NCBI GenBank assembly: GCA_964531285.1
Contig: CAZHDI010000054.1
Coordinates: 1-19,734, forward strand
Direction of reading: 5' to 3'
Origin: CAZHDI01 sp964531285
GTDB taxonomy: Bacteria > Pseudomonadota > Alphaproteobacteria > JAJFIK01
Length of the DNA: 19,734 nucleotides
The position numbers and the translations under genes are program-made. The notes under the pieces are model-generated. The model was not told where the DNA came from and did not search any database. It was given only the letters and a program-made list of their open reading frames with translations. Below are positions 7,625 through 15,247 of the stretch, piece by piece (the first letter of the stretch is position 1; every line of letters starts with the position of its first letter).

Positions 7625-8710
7625 TTAAGTCCGACGGGCGAGGATAAAGTCTTCGACCGCGCCGCTCTGTGCCCGCTCAATGGCCTTCAACGTGAAGTCC
7701 GGACTGCTGTGCAGCGCCCAGACCAACTGGGCCTGCTCGACCGGAGCGGTGCGCCGGTGCGGCAGATCGATCATGTCGAAATCCACGAATTCGGGCTGCT
7801 TGTTCGGTACGCTGACGATCAGCCAGCCGCCGGGCTTGAGGATGTGCGCGATCCCGTCCAGAGCGCCATGGACATCGACCTGCCGCGTTTGCAGCAGGCG
7901 CGAAGCCAGCACCAGGTCTGCCGACGCGGTCATCTGGCACCCGAACCGCGGGGCGTCCTCGATGCATCCCTGCACGGCCCGAACGCCCGGAAAGCGCCGT
8001 TCGGTCAGCGCCAGCGATACCGGACAGGCGTCCACCGCGGTGATCTCCCGCGCGTCATGGGTGCGCAGAAGGTTGGCGATATGTTCGCCCGCGGGGGCAT
8101 TGACCACGCAGGCCGTGTCGAAGGGCCGGCGCATGCCGGTGATGGCCTCCATCCGCCCGAAGACCGCCGCCAGAAGCGGATCGGTCAGAGGACATTCGAT
8201 GCGCCGGGTCAGGCGATAACCGGGATGGGTATATTTGAGCGCAAAGGCCAGGGCCGGCGCGGTGTCCACATCGGCCGGATCGATGCCGCACGTCATGACC
8301 TGTTCGCGCAGCACGGCCGACAGGGTCCGGCGCAGATCGGCGACGCTGAGCAGGGCCCAGCACAGCGGCAGATGGATCACGGTTTTCGCTGGGCCCTTGC
8401 GGCCGGCGAATTCGATCCACACATCCAGGCTGCGCTTGTGCTTCTGGACTTCGGCCGCATAGAAGCGGTCGCTGCGCAACGCTTCAGCGAGCGGCCAGGG
8501 TTCCGTCTCCAGCACGGCGCCCATGGCGGCGGACATGGCCGGCCCCGTGGGGTCGCGTTGCGGGCCGCGCGCGTCGATCAGGATCAGATCCTTATAATCG
8601 ATGCGGGGCAGGAGGCGACCTTGGACGGACGGGCTGACTGGCGTCAGCGGCGGCCGCGCGATCGGCGGACAGGTACAGGATTTTGGACAAGGACAACGCT
8701 TGATCTTCAT
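7625..8710 (-). CDS. Methyltransferase-like protein with Cys-rich N-terminus
   Basis: A 361-residue protein. The C-terminal half follows the class I SAM-methyltransferase pattern: a first strand and loop at FDTACVVNAPAGEHIANLL (197-215), an acidic end of strand 2 at AVDACP (225-230), CIEDAP for the adenine-side loop, ASADLVLASRLLQ, then LKPGGWLIVSVP (291-302). Motif I lacks the usual Asp-x-Gly-x-Gly, so SAM binding is uncertain and the domain may be degenerate. The N-terminus has four cysteines in C-x-C-x3-C-x-C spacing (residues 6, 8, 12, 14). The middle region (60-180) is unrecognised. The start at 8710 is preferred because the in-frame upstream stretch to 8812 is basic and low in character. 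It is convergent with the KAP gene. A substrate cannot be named. Confidence 0.7.
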   Translation of the reverse strand: MKIKRCPCPKSCTCPPIARPPLTPVSPSVQGRLLPRIDYKDLILIDARGPQRDPTGPAMSAAMGAVLETEPWPLAEALRSDRFYAAEVQKHKRSLDVWIEFAGRKGPAKTVIHLPLCWALLSVADLRRTLSAVLREQVMTCGIDPADVDTAPALAFALKYTHPGYRLTRRIECPLTDPLLAAVFGRMEAITGMRRPFDTACVVNAPAGEHIANLLRTHDAREITAVDACPVSLALTERRFPGVRAVQGCIEDAPRFGCQMTASADLVLASRLLQTRQVDVHGALDGIAHILKPGGWLIVSVPNKQPEFVDFDMIDLPHRRTAPVEQAQLVWALHSSPDFTLKAIERAQSGAVEDFILARRT

Positions 8711-9372
8711 GTGGGCCCCCGGTTCACTGGGGCCACCGCGGCATCGTCGCATGAGGATCCGCGGCGGCCTGTTGACTGCCGTGATCGGCCCCATGCCCGT
8801 TTTTGGGCTCATTTTTGGGGGTTCGCGGGCTTACCGTCCGGTTTTCGCGCTCGGCGCGGCTTGCCCTGGCCGACCGACCCTTTGATGCCGGTAAAAGGAT
8901 TTCGATACAATGCAAAGGCGCGTTGCACTGCGCCATGCAAGCGCTTTAGTTTCGGAAGTTGGTGACCGCCGGTCGAGGCGGCAGATTGGCCCTTTTGGAA
9001 ATTTTGTGCGATGCGGGATAGTTCTGTCTGCTTCGAGTTGTTTCTCTTCGGGACATACGCCCTTTTATAAATTTCTGAAAATTTCGCAATTTACATTGGT
9101 TTTGAAAGTTAAGTGACACAGTTGAAGGTGATTTCGTTGGCTCGCCTGAACCGAATCCGTATATTCCCGAACTCGTAGTTTTACGATGCTACGATGACTA
9201 GATTGTGTCTCCTAATTACCTCCTCCCTAAAGGGGGAAGGTTTGGGGGGGATATAATTGGTTAGAGTTGCATCAAACCAATGTTCACCCAGTGAGCGTCA
9301 ACAGTTAACACCGAGGTCGGTGCCTTCGCGACCAGATAGCGTTGCGTCGGCAAATCCTCGAAGGAGATGACA
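8711..9372. other. Locally AT-rich intergenic region
   Basis: These 662 bases separate the divergent methyltransferase-like and small Cys genes. From about 9000 the sequence is clearly richer in A/T than the rest of the window. It contains a TCGTAG/CTACGA hairpin (9173-9194), an imperfect 10-bp hairpin (9218-9241), a TATAAT box with an overlapping inverted repeat (9252-9281) and a CACCGA/TCGGTG hairpin (9309-9322). An open frame at 8910-9116 gives no protein-like product. Confidence 0.6.
9252..9281 (+). promoter_or_regulatory. Candidate promoter -10 with overlapping operator
   Basis: A perfect TATAAT (9252-9257) overlaps the left arm of a 7-bp inverted repeat ATTGGTT (9256-9262) / AACCAAT (9275-9281), with centres of the arms about 19 bases apart. 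This is the geometry of a dimeric repressor operator covering -10 and the transcription start. No good -35 is seen at the expected distance. Transcription from here would give the small Cys gene a leader of roughly 105 bases. Confidence 0.4.
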
Positions 9373-9588
9373 GTGGCTGCCAAAGTAACGGAAATTACAC
9401 CCGATACCTTCCTGTGTGGTACGGGAAATTGTCCCTCGGTGTTCGAGGCCGAGAATGGTGATCTTTACATCATCGGCAAAGTCGTGGGCGATGCGCTCCC
9501 GGGTGATGTGAAGTCGAAGGTTGGCGCCGATGAGCATGCCGTTCTTGTGCCGCGCGGTTTGATCAAGGGCTTGTCCTTGGTCGACTGA
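9373..9588 (+). CDS. Small Cys-containing protein, 71 residues
   Basis: A 71-residue soluble protein with LCGTGNCPSVFEAENGD near the N-terminus: a C-x4-C pair (residues 15 and 20) followed by strand-rich segments YIIGKVVG and HAVLVPRGLI. AAGGAG (9361-9366) lies directly against an ATG at 9367, too close to use, but six bases before a GTG at 9373, so GTG is the likely start. A terminator-like hairpin follows, and a candidate promoter/operator precedes it, so the gene looks monocistronic. The CxxxxCPxVxE pattern recalls small proteins of actinobacteria of unknown function; this is from memory and not a firm assignment. A redox, metal-binding or regulatory role is possible. Confidence 0.65.
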   Translation: MAAKVTEITPDTFLCGTGNCPSVFEAENGDLYIIGKVVGDALPGDVKSKVGADEHAVLVPRGLIKGLSLVD

Positions 9589-9664
9589 CACTTTGGTAGG
9601 GTTTGCCGGTGGATACCGAAGCCCAAATGCCTTCAACTGTCGATACATCCAAATGGGTTTTTGG

Positions 9665-9690
9665 CGGCCGCTTTGAAAGAGCGGCCGTTC
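9665..9690 (+). terminator. Terminator-like hairpin after the small Cys gene
   Basis: CGGCCGCT (9665-9672) pairs perfectly with AGCGGCCG (9680-9687) across a short TTGAAAG loop, and is followed by TTCTTGTTG. It lies 77 bases after the stop codon and fits an intrinsic terminator with an imperfect T-tract. Confidence 0.55.
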
Positions 9691-9803
9691 TTGTTGACAT
9701 ATTCATTATGCCGTTTCTGAGTAGAAGATCCGGCCGCGTCACCAGCCAATGCACGCATTTGTGCCAATTTCGCTTAATTCGCGCTCTTCAGGATACTCTT
9801 TTG

Positions 9804-9832
9804 TTGAGTCATCAGGAACGCAAAGCTAATTT
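9804..9832 (+). promoter_or_regulatory. Weak candidate promoter before the gapped gene
   Basis: TTGAGT (9804-9809) and TAATTT (9827-9832) are separated by 17 bases. The -10 match is poor. If used, the transcript would start very near the ATG at 9851, giving an almost leaderless mRNA or favouring the ATG at 9875. Confidence 0.25.
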
Positions 9833-9850
9833 AGGGAAATTTGAAAATCT

Positions 9851-10269
9851 ATGGTGACACAGGATTGGCGGCATATGGATGAACGTGAGTTCGAGGCGCT
9901 CGATCACAGCATCGGCTTGTGCGAGGATCTGCTCAAGGACGCTGGCGTAAGTCTTGTTGCGAATATCGATCCCGCAGCATTTCATGGTTGCGTACTGCTG
10001 GAGCAATTCGATGGGCTGCACGCCGTTTGTAAGCCTTACAAGCGGCAGAAAGGGGCTGCGCTGTTCCGCACTCTGGTTCGGTCCTTCGCCCATAACCAAG
10101 ATATGCTGCGCACGATCTCGCAAGCCCTGAAGGCCTACAAGGCCCTGGCGCCGCATTTCGATAAATATCTGTCGATTACCATCGATCCGGATTGGGATGA
10201 GGGCTCCGATTCATTCCGTGATCTGATCATTAACGATGTATCCGCTTGGCCGGATGCTCTTTATTACGG
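9851..10269 (+). CDS. Unrecognised protein, N-terminal part before assembly gap
   Basis: Open from ATG 9851 (or ATG 9875) to the gap, about 140 residues. The text begins MVTQDWRHMDEREFEALDHS, is soluble and largely helical, with a Lys/Arg-rich KPYKRQKGAALFRTLVR and an acidic DPDWDEGSDSFRDL. I do not recognise a family. AGGGAA (9833-9838) is 12 bases before 9851, so neither start is well supported. The frame on the far side of the gap happens to match, but the gap is exactly 100 N, a usual placeholder for unknown length, so continuity is not shown. Codon use is a little less GC-rich than in neighbouring housekeeping genes. Confidence 0.6.
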
Positions 10270-10369
10270 NNNNNNNNNNNNNNNNNNNNNNNNNNNNNNN
10301 NNNNNNNNNNNNNNNNNNNNNNNNNNNNNNNNNNNNNNNNNNNNNNNNNNNNNNNNNNNNNNNNNNNNN
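10270..10369. other. Assembly gap of 100 N
   Basis: Exactly 100 undetermined bases, the conventional filler for a scaffold gap of unknown size. It lies inside open reading frame on both sides. Confidence 0.98.
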
Positions 10370-11125
10370 GTGATCGCGTCGTGTCTGGCCCGGATCCGCC
10401 AGCGTCAGGCCTATACGCTCCTTGCCGAGAGCATCCGCTCGAATGGGTTTACCGAACTCGGTAAACTGCCGCAAGCACTGGAGATCCTGATCTCGCCGCA
10501 TCACCTGCGCTATATTTCAATCAATGACCGCAAATGGCAGGCGCCGCCGGCGGATGCGCGGTCTGGGCAATTGAGCAAACCGAAGACCTGGACGGCGAAC
10601 ATTGCCGGTCTCGATACCGCGGTCGAGTACCAGCTTTGTCAGCGCACCAATCTTTTCGACGACCGGGTGGAGCCGCTGTCCGTCCTTGGGCGGATTGAGG
10701 ACATCATCTTCCATTACGCGCTGCTGCAGGGTCATGACACCCGTCCGACGGCGCCGACAGGCGCGGCCGGCGGCGCGCGGGAAAGTGCGAAACAGATTCT
10801 GGAACGTCATCGCGGCACGGAAATCACGACGCGCGACTACTTCGTCTGCTTTGTCGCTCTGGCCGTTCATGAAAAGGCGAAAGGGCCGAATTTCCAGGTG
10901 GCGGGAAGCCTGATTCAGACACTGCAAGAGCGGCTCGGCGAGGACTATGCCATCTATCGCCGCACGACCAATGCACCGAGTGCGAATGGCAACGGCAATA
11001 ACCGCGAACCGCTCGCCATTTCGCAATTGGTAACCGGTGCTGACAGTCTGCGCTATGCTGAACGGGAAATCGGCGGGATCCGCCTGGACAAAGGCCGCGG
11101 GTCCCTTCAGGTCATGTTGCTCTGA
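10370..11125 (+). CDS. Unrecognised protein, C-terminal part after assembly gap
   Basis: Open from the first base after the gap to TGA, 251 residues. It contains helical segments (SCLARIRQRQAYTLLAESIR, RIEDIIFHYALLQGH), a Gly/Ala-rich linker near TGAAGGA, a second helical part (DYFVCFVALAVHEKAKGPNF, SLIQTLQERLGEDYAIYRR) and ends SLQVMLL. No family is recognised and no membrane segment is clear. It is most simply the rest of the gene that starts at 9851, but two separate genes are possible. Its stop is only 7 bases from the stop of the convergent alanine dehydrogenase, leaving no room for a separate terminator. Confidence 0.65.
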   Translation: MIASCLARIRQRQAYTLLAESIRSNGFTELGKLPQALEILISPHHLRYISINDRKWQAPPADARSGQLSKPKTWTANIAGLDTAVEYQLCQRTNLFDDRVEPLSVLGRIEDIIFHYALLQGHDTRPTAPTGAAGGARESAKQILERHRGTEITTRDYFVCFVALAVHEKAKGPNFQVAGSLIQTLQERLGEDYAIYRRTTNAPSANGNGNNREPLAISQLVTGADSLRYAEREIGGIRLDKGRGSLQVMLL

Positions 11126-11132
11126 CAACGGA

Positions 11133-12203
11133 TCACAGCGCGCGGGCGACCCCCGGATGGGTGACGCGCCCGCCCATGACATTGATCCCGTCCCGGATGG
11201 CCTGACTTGGGTTCTCGATGCCTTTGTTGGCGAGTTCGAGCACGTAAGGCAGGGTGGCGTTGGTCAGCGCGCGGGTCGAGGTCCGCGCCACAGCCCCGGG
11301 AATGTTCGTTACGCAATAATGGATGACGCCTTCTTCGACGAAGGTCGGCGTGTCGTGGGACGTTGGCCGCGAGCTTTCAAAACACCCGCCCTGATCGATC
11401 GACACATCGACAAGCACGGCATTGCGCTTGAGTTCCGGCAGATCGGCGCGCTTGAGAAGTCTTGGCGCCGAGGCGCCCGGTACGAGAACCGCGCCAACAA
11501 TCACATCGGCGCGCCGGATATCCTCCGAGAGCGTCTTATACCCGCCAGCCGCCGTCCGGATACGTCCGCCATAGACCTGGTCGATATACCGTAGGCGGTC
11601 GATATTGATATCGACGACGGTGACATCGCAGTTCAGTCCGATGGCCACCTGCGCGGCATTCAGACCAGCCGTCCCGCCCCCCAGCACAAAGACCCGTGCC
11701 GGCGGCACACCGGGCACGCCCGATAGCAGAATGCCCGGTCCGCCTTGATGGTTTTCGAGGCTTTGAGCCGCGACCTGGATCGCCATGCGCCCGGCGATTT
11801 CGCTCATGGGCTGAAGCAGGGGCAGGCCGCCCCGTGCATCCGTCACGGTCTCATAGGCGATGGCCGTCGCCCCGCTTTGAATCAAACGCTCCGCCTGCGG
11901 TTTGGCCGCGGCCAGATGAAGATACGTGAACAGAATATGATTGCGGGTCAGGCGGTCGCATTCTTCGAGCGACGGTTCCTTGACCTTGACGATCATGTCG
12001 CTCTGGGCAAAGACATCCTCGGCTTTCCCCAGGATGGTCGCGCCGGCTTCGGCATATTGATCATCATGAAGATCGATGGCTGTCCCGGCCTGGGTCTCGA
12101 CGAATACAGTGTGACCGGCCTCGACCAATTCCCGCACGCCCTGAGGTGTCATGCTCACCCGATACTCGCGTTCCTTGATTTCCTTCGGTACGCCTACTTT
12201 CAT
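11133..12203 (-). CDS. ald: Alanine dehydrogenase
   Basis: A 356-residue cytosolic NAD-dependent enzyme that interconverts L-alanine with pyruvate and ammonia. It opens MKVGVPKEIKEREYRVSMTP, with Arg15 for substrate binding. Lys75 in VKVKEP and His96 in YLHLA match the catalytic pair of the characterised enzyme. The NAD Rossmann motif is GGGTAGLNAAQVA, followed by VTVVDIN. IDQGGCFE and PGAVARTSTRALTNATLPY complete the signature. The start at 12203 has GAGG six bases upstream; an in-frame ATG four codons earlier is less likely. The C-terminus stops shortly after GVARAL, some 10-15 residues earlier than usual for the family, which should be tolerated. It is divergent from murD2. Confidence 0.95.
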   Translation of the reverse strand: MKVGVPKEIKEREYRVSMTPQGVRELVEAGHTVFVETQAGTAIDLHDDQYAEAGATILGKAEDVFAQSDMIVKVKEPSLEECDRLTRNHILFTYLHLAAAKPQAERLIQSGATAIAYETVTDARGGLPLLQPMSEIAGRMAIQVAAQSLENHQGGPGILLSGVPGVPPARVFVLGGGTAGLNAAQVAIGLNCDVTVVDINIDRLRYIDQVYGGRIRTAAGGYKTLSEDIRRADVIVGAVLVPGASAPRLLKRADLPELKRNAVLVDVSIDQGGCFESSRPTSHDTPTFVEEGVIHYCVTNIPGAVARTSTRALTNATLPYVLELANKGIENPSQAIRDGINVMGGRVTHPGVARAL

Positions 12204-12281
12204 GACAAACCTCATCGCCTGAACGGAGCCGCGCCCCGGCCATCGGGCCGTCCGGCGCGCTCAAGGGTGGACGGTCGTTTC

Positions 12282-12310
12282 TGTCTACTGTAATCGCTGA
12301 GAGGTGGCAA
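12282..12310 (-). promoter_or_regulatory. Candidate ald promoter
   Basis: On the minus strand TTGCCA (12310-12305) and TAGACA (12287-12282) are 17 bases apart, upstream of ald by about 80 bases. The -35 is good and the -10 moderate. A CCCGGT/ACCGGG hairpin (12339-12353) lies between it and murD2. Confidence 0.35.
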
Positions 12311-12449
12311 AGGGTTTGACACGCGCGCAAGGGTGTTTCCCGGTTCGACCGGGTTCGCGACGGAACCTGTCGCAAGACCCGCGGATGGCCGCAATTCGGC
12401 GCCGCTTTCACGCTAAGAGGCAGCAGGCGGAAGACAGGCGAGGCAGTCC

Positions 12450-13883
12450 ATGACCAGCACGAGCGGCACGGCGGCGCGTCAGGGCACCAGCGATGAGGCG
12501 CGCGCCCTGATCCTGGAGCGCTTGGATCGTGCGCGGACGGTCGGCGTCGCCGGCTTTGGCCGTGAGGGGCAGAGCTTTCTGCGTCACTGTCGGGCGCTCG
12601 GCGGCGACCGCCGGTTCATCGTGTTCGATGATCGTCCTGTGGGGGACGATGAACGCGCCGCTTTCGACGATCTGACCATCGACTGGGCGCCAAGCAGCAC
12701 GGCTGCCGCATGGCGGGACCGCCTCGATGCCGTGTTCCGCAGTCCGGGCCTGTCCATCAGGACGCATCCGCTTATGGCCGCGCTGCGGGGTGTGCCGGTG
12801 TTGACCTCAGTCAATCTCTGGCTGGCGCGATATGCAGCGGCACGGACCATTGCGATTACAGGCACTAAAGGTAAGAGCACGACGGCTGCGTTGCTTGCGC
12901 ATGTGCTGGCGGCCCTGGGTCAGCGATGTGTCCTGGGCGGCAATATCGGCGTGCCGCTTTTCGATATAGAGCCGGGCGATGATTGGAGTGTGCTGGAGTT
13001 GTCCTCCTATCAGATTGCCGACATGGCCATCGCGCCGGATGTCGCCGTGATGCTCAATCTTTATCCGGAGCATATCGATTGGCACGGCAGCCGCGAGCGC
13101 TATTATGCCGACAAGGCGCGGCTCGTGATGGCGCTGATGCCTCCGGTTGCCGTTGTCAACGGGTCCGATCCGCGCCTGGCATCGGTGATCCCGCGGGACA
13201 GGGTGACGCACGGGTTCAACGATCCGGCGGGCTATCATGTGCGCGACAGCGCGATCTATTTGGGAGAGGAGAGGATCGATCTGGTCCCGCGCCTGCGGGG
13301 CGATCATAATCTGGTGAATATCTGCGCGGTACTGACGGTTCTGCGCGCGATCGGTCTTGGTGACGAGCATGGGCGCCCATCACGCGCTGTGACCGAATCA
13401 ATCAATGTGTTCAGCGGCCTAGCGCACCGGCTCCAGGAGCTTGGGGTGCGGGAAAGCCGCCTTTATGTCAATGACAGTATTTCGACGACGCCGGAGTCGG
13501 CCCTGGCAGCACTCTCCGTCTATGCCGGCCGGCCGGTCACCTTGCTCCTTGGCGGACACGACCGCGAGCAGGATTACGGCGGGCTGATCGAGGGGGCGGC
13601 AAAGCATGGGCGGGTCCGTCTGCTGATGATGCCGGATAATGGATCGCGGATCGTCGAGGCCTGCAAGGCGGCTCAACGTGCGGGCGTGTCGGTTCCCTAT
13701 GCTCTGTGTGCCTCTCTTGAGGATGCGGTGGTGCAGGCTCGGAATCTGACGCCGGAAGGCGGGGTGATCTTATTGTCACCCGGCGCGCCGAGCTATGGCC
13801 GCTTCCGCAATTTCGAGGAGCGGGGTGCCCGTTTTGCGGCTTGCTCGGGATTTGGCAGTACGGAAATCAAGGGAAACCCATGA
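12450..13883 (+). CDS. murD2: UDP-MurNAc-L-Ala--L-Glu ligase, MurD2
   Basis: A 477-residue Mur ligase. The ATP-binding P-loop is GTKGKST (residues 138-144), followed by GGNIGVPLFD, ELSSYQIADM, and LNLYPEHIDWHGS in the central domain. Instead of the NDSKATN of ordinary MurD it has NDSISTTPE (341-349), the pattern I associate with MurD2, which adds L-glutamate rather than D-glutamate to UDP-MurNAc-L-alanine in the cytoplasm. The next gene, translationally coupled by an ATGA overlap, is the matching epimerase MurL, and this strongly supports the assignment. GAGG lies six bases before the ATG. It is transcribed away from ald. An ordinary MurD with unusual sequence is the alternative, made unlikely by the partner. 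Confidence 0.88.
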   Translation: MTSTSGTAARQGTSDEARALILERLDRARTVGVAGFGREGQSFLRHCRALGGDRRFIVFDDRPVGDDERAAFDDLTIDWAPSSTAAAWRDRLDAVFRSPGLSIRTHPLMAALRGVPVLTSVNLWLARYAAARTIAITGTKGKSTTAALLAHVLAALGQRCVLGGNIGVPLFDIEPGDDWSVLELSSYQIADMAIAPDVAVMLNLYPEHIDWHGSRERYYADKARLVMALMPPVAVVNGSDPRLASVIPRDRVTHGFNDPAGYHVRDSAIYLGEERIDLVPRLRGDHNLVNICAVLTVLRAIGLGDEHGRPSRAVTESINVFSGLAHRLQELGVRESRLYVNDSISTTPESALAALSVYAGRPVTLLLGGHDREQDYGGLIEGAAKHGRVRLLMMPDNGSRIVEACKAAQRAGVSVPYALCASLEDAVVQARNLTPEGGVILLSPGAPSYGRFRNFEERGARFAACSGFGSTEIKGNP

Positions 13884-15247
13884 GTGGTGACGGTACGTTC
13901 ATCATTGACCGGTGGGCCATACGGAGCGATCTGCCGGGTGCGGACTTCCACTATGTTTGCCCGCGCTTTGGAGCCTTCACCGAGACGGTGACTTGGCCGG
14001 GGCAGGCCCCCTTGACTGGGCGGAGCGGTCCGGTCCTGGCGCGCCTTTTAGCGCTCCTGCATGGGGTTCTTGGCGTCAGCTATTACAAATGTGCGGCTGC
14101 TCATCGGATCGAAAACCGGACGGCGCCGGACGATCCGGCCGCGCACGCGTTTCTCGAGGCGGTCTACCGGGAGGGGCTGGGAGAGTTCACCGTGCGCAAT
14201 GGGCTGCCCTATCCGTATCCGCTCACGGTTGATTATGGCGGACCGGGGGAGGGTCCGGCTGAATCCGTGTCCGGAGAAACGGTGCGACGGGGCGGGTCCC
14301 AGGTGCTTGTAGGCCTGGGCGGTGGCAAGGATTCCCATGTCGCTTTCGATATTGCGGAGCGCGCTGGAGCGGCGCCGGTCTTCTTCAAGGTTCATGCGCA
14401 TTTGGGTACAGCATCGCCGCGCGATCATCAGGGTAGGATCGGCTTTGATCGGTTCCTCGACCCGCGACTGCGGCAGGTGAATGTTGAAGGGGCGCTCAAC
14501 GGTCATGTGCCGGTGACCGCCATGAACAGCCTGATTGCGGTTATCGGCGCACATCTGACGGGTGCGCGCGATGTGATCTTCGCCAATGAACGCTCCGCCG
14601 ATGAGGCCACGGCCCATATCGACGGGCATGGCGTGAATCATCAGTATTCCAAAACACTGGCATTGGAGACGCTGCTGGCCGAGGCGCTGGGCCCCGGCGC
14701 GCCGCGCTATTTCTCGCTTCTCCGGCCGGTCTCGGAGCTTTGGATTGCCCGGCATTTTGCGGCGCTGACCCAGCACCATGACAGCTTTATGAGCTGTAAC
14801 CGGAATTTCCGTATCGGGAATGAAGGGCGACTTGTCTGGTGCGGGACTTGCCCCAAATGCGCGTTCACATTCCTGCTGCTCGCCCCATTCATCGCGCGCG
14901 ACCGACTTGTCGGCATCTTCGGGGCTGATCTCCTGGAACGCCGCGACTTGATGCCGACTTTCGAGGCGCTTACGGGACTGGCGCCGGTCAAGCCCTGGGA
15001 ATGTGTCGGTACGGTGGAGGAATGCCGGACCATCGTCCTTCGCTTCGCCGGGGATCGTGCCTGGCACGATGCGGCGGTGATCGCCGATTTGGCGCCCCGA
15101 TTGCGCGCGGCCGCTCCGGATTTCGATGCCGATGCGGCGTGGGGCCGCCTTATGACCCCGAGCGAGGCGCACCGGGTGCCGGAGCCTTATTGGAGCACGC
15201 TCAAAGCGTTGGCCGCGCCGTCAACGGAGCTGGGGGTTGGGCGGTAA
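13880..15247 (+). CDS. murL: UDP-MurNAc-L-Ala-L-Glu epimerase, MurL
   Basis: A 455-residue protein matching the MurL family, which uses ATP to convert the terminal L-Glu of UDP-MurNAc-L-Ala-L-Glu to D-Glu, the form needed for peptidoglycan crosslinking. Visible hallmarks are a PP-loop-like GGGKDS (147-152), SNEAS-like ANERSADEATAH, CNRNFRIGNEGRLVW leading to WCGTCPKC (320-327) with two cysteines, and PWECVGTVEECR near the C-terminus. The start at 13880 overlaps the murD2 stop by ATGA; the longer in-frame start at 13841 would lie inside murD2. AAGGGAA precedes it. The last 27 bases overlap the convergent membrane-protein gene. Confidence 0.88.
   Translation: MSGDGTFIIDRWAIRSDLPGADFHYVCPRFGAFTETVTWPGQAPLTGRSGPVLARLLALLHGVLGVSYYKCAAAHRIENRTAPDDPAAHAFLEAVYREGLGEFTVRNGLPYPYPLTVDYGGPGEGPAESVSGETVRRGGSQVLVGLGGGKDSHVAFDIAERAGAAPVFFKVHAHLGTASPRDHQGRIGFDRFLDPRLRQVNVEGALNGHVPVTAMNSLIAVIGAHLTGARDVIFANERSADEATAHIDGHGVNHQYSKTLALETLLAEALGPGAPRYFSLLRPVSELWIARHFAALTQHHDSFMSCNRNFRIGNEGRLVWCGTCPKCAFTFLLLAPFIARDRLVGIFGADLLERRDLMPTFEALTGLAPVKPWECVGTVEECRTIVLRFAGDRAWHDAAVIADLAPRLRAAAPDFDADAAWGRLMTPSEAHRVPEPYWSTLKALAAPSTELGVGR

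Noticed and set aside
7409..8965. 518-residue open frame on the plus strand
   Set aside because: Complement of the methyltransferase-like gene, also overlapping the KAP 3' end and the shared hairpin; no protein character.
1465..9162. Recurrent 7-mer TCCGTAT/ATACGGA in intergenic DNA (1465, 1511, 5102, 5186, 5262, 9156)
   Set aside because: Looked like a shared regulatory motif, but the same 7-mer also occurs inside coding sequence (for example 6521, 13919, 14212, 14808), so enrichment is not established.
9257..9272. Sigma-54 type GG/GC promoter near 9259-9270
   Set aside because: The spacing between GG and GC is eight bases instead of ten.
9694..9727. TTGACA (9694-9699) as a strong promoter -35
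   Set aside because: No acceptable -10 at 16-19 bases; the nearest TAGAAG is 22 bases away.
9603..9857. 84-residue open frame overlapping the terminator
   Set aside because: TTG start without a ribosome binding site, and it spans the terminator hairpin after the small Cys gene.
12316..12344. TTGACA (12316-12321) as the murD2 promoter
   Set aside because: The sequence 17 bases downstream is CCCGGT, not a -10; it falls in a hairpin.
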